Assembly: GCA_963809965.1 (NCBI GenBank)
Contig: CAWELU010000001.1
Span: 1-64,000 of the forward strand
Length of the DNA: 64,000 nt
Source: CAIWHR01 sp963809965
GTDB lineage: Bacteria; Pseudomonadota; Gammaproteobacteria; Burkholderiales; Casimicrobiaceae
Direction: 5' to 3'
Shown piece by piece: positions 61,734-64,000 of this stretch (its first letter is position 1; every line of letters starts with the position of its first letter). A program made the translations under genes and the position numbers. Under the pieces are notes generated by a model, which had not been told where the DNA came from, did no database searches, and saw only the letters and a program-made list of their open reading frames with translations.

Positions 61734-62656
61734 CTACGACGCTCTCCGCTTGCCCTTGCCGCTCTTTTTCGTCATCTCGGTTTCGGCCGGCTCCTCCGGC
61801 CGAGCGGGCAACGCAGCCGCCTGTTCGAGAACCAGGAGATGCCCGCTGCGATCGACGCCGGCGAGCGGCCGGGCGGTGATCCGGGCGAATATCTGGCCCG
61901 TCTCGCGCTCGATGGTCACCACCTCCGCGACCGCGAGGCCCGGCGGATAGGTTCCGTCGATGCCCGACGTGACCAGGGTATCGCCGACCCGGATATCGGC
62001 ATTCGGCGACATGAAGCGCAGCTCCGGTGCGCGGCCCGCCCCCGCGCCGAACAGCACGGAACGCACGCCGCTGCGCTCGACCCGCACCGGGACCGCATGG
62101 TCCTTGTCGGTGAGGATAGTCACCTCCGCCAACGACGGGTACACGCGCGTGACCTGCCCGACGACACCCTGTGCGTCGATCACCGCATCCCCCGGCTTGA
62201 TCCCGGCATCCGCGCCTCGATCGACGACGAACTTCTGCGCGAACGGATCGCGACCGGCGTAGAGCACCTCGACCGCCTTTGCGGCGCCGCCGTACCGCGC
62301 ACGCACGTCGAGCAGCGCCCGCAGCCGTGCATTGTCCTCCTGCGCGTCCCGGAACCCCTGGACCGCGGGACCCTGCGCGACCAGCTGCGCGCTTGAGCGC
62401 CGCGTTCTCGTCGGTCAGGGCACGTTGCGAACGCCAGATAGTCGCCGATGTAGGCGAATGCCCGCTGCGGCAGCTGCACCGCGTACTGCAGCGGCAGGAT
62501 CACGACGGCGGCGACCTGTCGGAGACTCTCGAGATAGCGATAACGCGTGTCGAGAAACAGCAAGGCGATCGAAAGGAGTCCGAAGAACGCGAAGCGCGCG
62601 AATGGCGACGGGCCGCGACGAAAGAACGCGGGTGGCTCGACCTCAAGGTGGGCCAT
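61734..62656 (-). CDS. mreC: Rod shape-determining protein MreC (frameshifted at ~62395-62435)
   Basis: An N-terminal anchor (FARFAFFGLLSIALLFLDTR), a coiled coil, then the beta-barrel halves AKAVEVLYAGRDPFAQKFVV, GVVGQVTRVYPSLAEVTILT and TLVTSGIDGTYPPGLAVAEV. The coiled-coil part is interrupted by two single surplus bases near 62435 and 62395 (TDENAALK appears in the third frame). It organises the elongasome in the periplasm. A basic C-terminal tail is present. Confidence 0.87.
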
Positions 62657-62683
62657 CGGGGGTCAGCGCCGACGCTCGCCCTC

Positions 62684-63727
62684 TCAGTCCGAGGTGAAGA
62701 TCGTCGAGAGCTTTTCCATGTTCTCGAGCGCCTTGCCGCAACCGCGCACCACGCAGGTGAGCGGGTCCTCCGCGACGATGACCGGAAGCCCGGTCTCTTC
62801 CATCAGCAGCCGGTCGACGTCGCGCAGCAATGCGCCACCGCCGGTCAGCACCATCCCGCGCTCGGCGATGTCCGCGCCGAGCTCGGGGGGCGTGCGCTCG
62901 AGCGCGCTCTTCACCGCCGAAACGATGCTGTTCAGCGGATCGGTGAGCGCCTCGAGGATTTCGTTCGACGACACCGTGAAGCTGCGCGGAATACCCTCCG
63001 CCAGATTGCGTCCCTTGACTTCCATCTCCTTCACTTCGGACCCGGGGAACGCGGACCCGATGGTCTTCTTGATCTGCTCCGCGGTCGTCTCGCCGATCAG
63101 CATTCCATAGTTGCGGCGGATGTAGTTGACGATCGCCTCGTCGAACTTGTCGCCGCCCACACGCACGCTGCCCGCGTACACTATGCCGCCCAGCGAGATG
63201 ACCCCGACCTCCGTGGTACCGCCGCCGATGTCCACCACCATCGAGCCGGTGGCCTCGCCGACCGGCAGATCGGCGCCGATCGCCGCCGCCATCGGTTCTT
63301 CGATCAGGTAGACCTTGGATGCGCCGGCGCCGAGCGCCGACTCGCGGATGGCGCGGCGCTCGACCTGCGTCGAACCGCAGGGAACGCAGATGATGATGCG
63401 GGGAGAGGGCGAGAACAGCCGCGACTCGAGCACCTTCTTGATGAACTGCTTCAACATCTGCTCGGTCACCGTGAAGTCGGCGATGACGCCGTCCTTCATC
63501 GGCCGGATCGCCGTGATGTTGCCCGGCGTGCGGCCCAGCATCTGCTTCGCCGCGACACCCACTTCCTGGATGACCCGCTTGCCGTTCGGCCCGCCTTCCT
63601 GCCGGATCGCGACGACCGAGGGCTCATCCAGCACGATGCCCTTGCCGCGAACGTAGATCAGCGTGTTCGCGGTGCCGAGGTCGATGGCGAGGTCGTTCGA
63701 AAAGTAGCCTTTGAAGAACTCGAACAT
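62684..63727 (-). CDS. mreB: Rod shape-determining protein MreB (actin homolog)
   Basis: A 347-residue actin-like ATPase: NDLAIDLGTANTLIYVRGKG (phosphate 1), IIICVPCGSTQVERRAIRES, MVVDIGGGTTEVGVISLGGI (phosphate 2), VRVGGDKFDEAIVNYIRRNY and RGMVLTGGGALLRDVDRLLM (adenosine). The amphipathic N-terminus MFEFFKGYFS binds the membrane. It forms the scaffold of the elongasome. It is the first gene of the leftward mreBCD-mrdA-rodA operon and is undamaged. Confidence 0.96.
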   Translation of the reverse strand: MFEFFKGYFSNDLAIDLGTANTLIYVRGKGIVLDEPSVVAIRQEGGPNGKRVIQEVGVAAKQMLGRTPGNITAIRPMKDGVIADFTVTEQMLKQFIKKVLESRLFSPSPRIIICVPCGSTQVERRAIRESALGAGASKVYLIEEPMAAAIGADLPVGEATGSMVVDIGGGTTEVGVISLGGIVYAGSVRVGGDKFDEAIVNYIRRNYGMLIGETTAEQIKKTIGSAFPGSEVKEMEVKGRNLAEGIPRSFTVSSNEILEALTDPLNSIVSAVKSALERTPPELGADIAERGMVLTGGGALLRDVDRLLMEETGLPVIVAEDPLTCVVRGCGKALENMEKLSTIFTSD

Positions 63728-64000
63728 GAATGCGCTCGCCTGCGGGTTGCGGGGGCCGCGCGGGTGCTTTCGGCCCAGGGGCGAAAACGAACTGCCGCAG
63801 CGCGGGAATATGACAATATGATACCCTATCGAACGTTGCTTCTGCACTGATTCTGTGCGGAAATCCGCGGCAATTCGGCTCCCGCCCGCGAGGCCCCGAG
63901 CAGGCAATCGTGGAAGCCGGGCGCGGCCCGGCGGCCTCGCCCGGCTCGAAGGCGCATGGCGTCAGCCGGGACCACCCGACCACCCAGTCGAACGACCATG
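63728..64000. promoter_or_regulatory. Upstream region of mreB
   Basis: 273 bp of gene-free sequence at the right edge. An AT-rich spot reads GGGTATCATATTGTCATATT on the minus strand and could hold a -10 box (TATCAT) about 100 bp before mreB. No clear -35 was found. Nothing else is seen. Confidence 0.35.

Noticed and set aside
58075..62656. rodA, mrdA, mreD and mreC as true pseudogenes
   Set aside because: Each is restored by removing one or two bases, motifs are intact, and mreB is undamaged; loss of all would be incompatible with the shape system.
62279..63850. A 523-residue plus-strand frame opposite mreB and mreC
   Set aside because: Mirror frame of mreB; composition is biased to Arg, His and Asp with no domain.

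Overview
The window looks like a chromosomal segment of a high-GC betaproteobacterium. The evidence is a set of cell-envelope and shape genes (tolB, pal, cpoB, rlpA and mreB-mreC-mreD-mrdA-rodA), many with recognisable betaproteobacterial small companions, and a 30-kb accessory block full of soil-type genes. No species-level marker is present.

Left flank (1-17 kb). A sugar-type ABC importer operon runs leftward: binding protein, ATPase, two permeases and an SMP-30/lactonase-like enzyme cut by the window edge. A decayed tyrosine recombinase lies next to a pair of tRNA-Lys genes (CTT and TTT). Then come a DUF1178 protein, a YeeE/YedE sulfur-transport protein, a secreted protein, an ECF sigma factor with a membrane partner, mutY, and the leftward group rlpA-tolB-pal-cpoB. 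tolQ, tolR and tolA are not in the window.

Central accessory block (about 17.4-47.6 kb). Some thirty small, mostly single-gene units lie almost all on the + strand. They include GNAT acetyltransferases, SnoaL-like and VOC proteins, methyltransferases, GFA-type zinc proteins, HIT, BON, DoxX, DM13, UBP zinc finger, macro domain and DUF488 proteins, several stand-alone metabolic enzymes, and eight complete or broken copies of one ABC substrate-binding family with no permease or ATPase beside them. Many junctions carry imperfect inverted repeats built like integron attC sites, in the orientation expected of a cassette array. The best is at 17881-17935. No integron integrase gene is visible, so the block is best read as an integrase-less cassette cluster (CALIN-like), old and partly decayed. 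Within it are internal deletions, truncated genes and leftover gene tails.

Right flank (48-64 kb). A nitrilase, a PPK2 polyphosphate kinase, a tightly coupled operon (hydratase/dehydratase-like, SnoaL-like, PLP decarboxylase, GNAT), a thioesterase, an HNH nuclease, small membrane and cysteine-rich proteins and a FabH-like synthase point rightward. The elongasome operon mreBCD-mrdA-rodA points leftward.

A technical feature matters for any reuse. Conserved single-copy genes in both flanks, including essential ones (rodA, mrdA, mreC, mreD), are repeatedly broken by single-base shifts, nearly all readable as one extra base. These look like sequence errors rather than pseudogenes. Gene limits there are given for the reconstructed gene.
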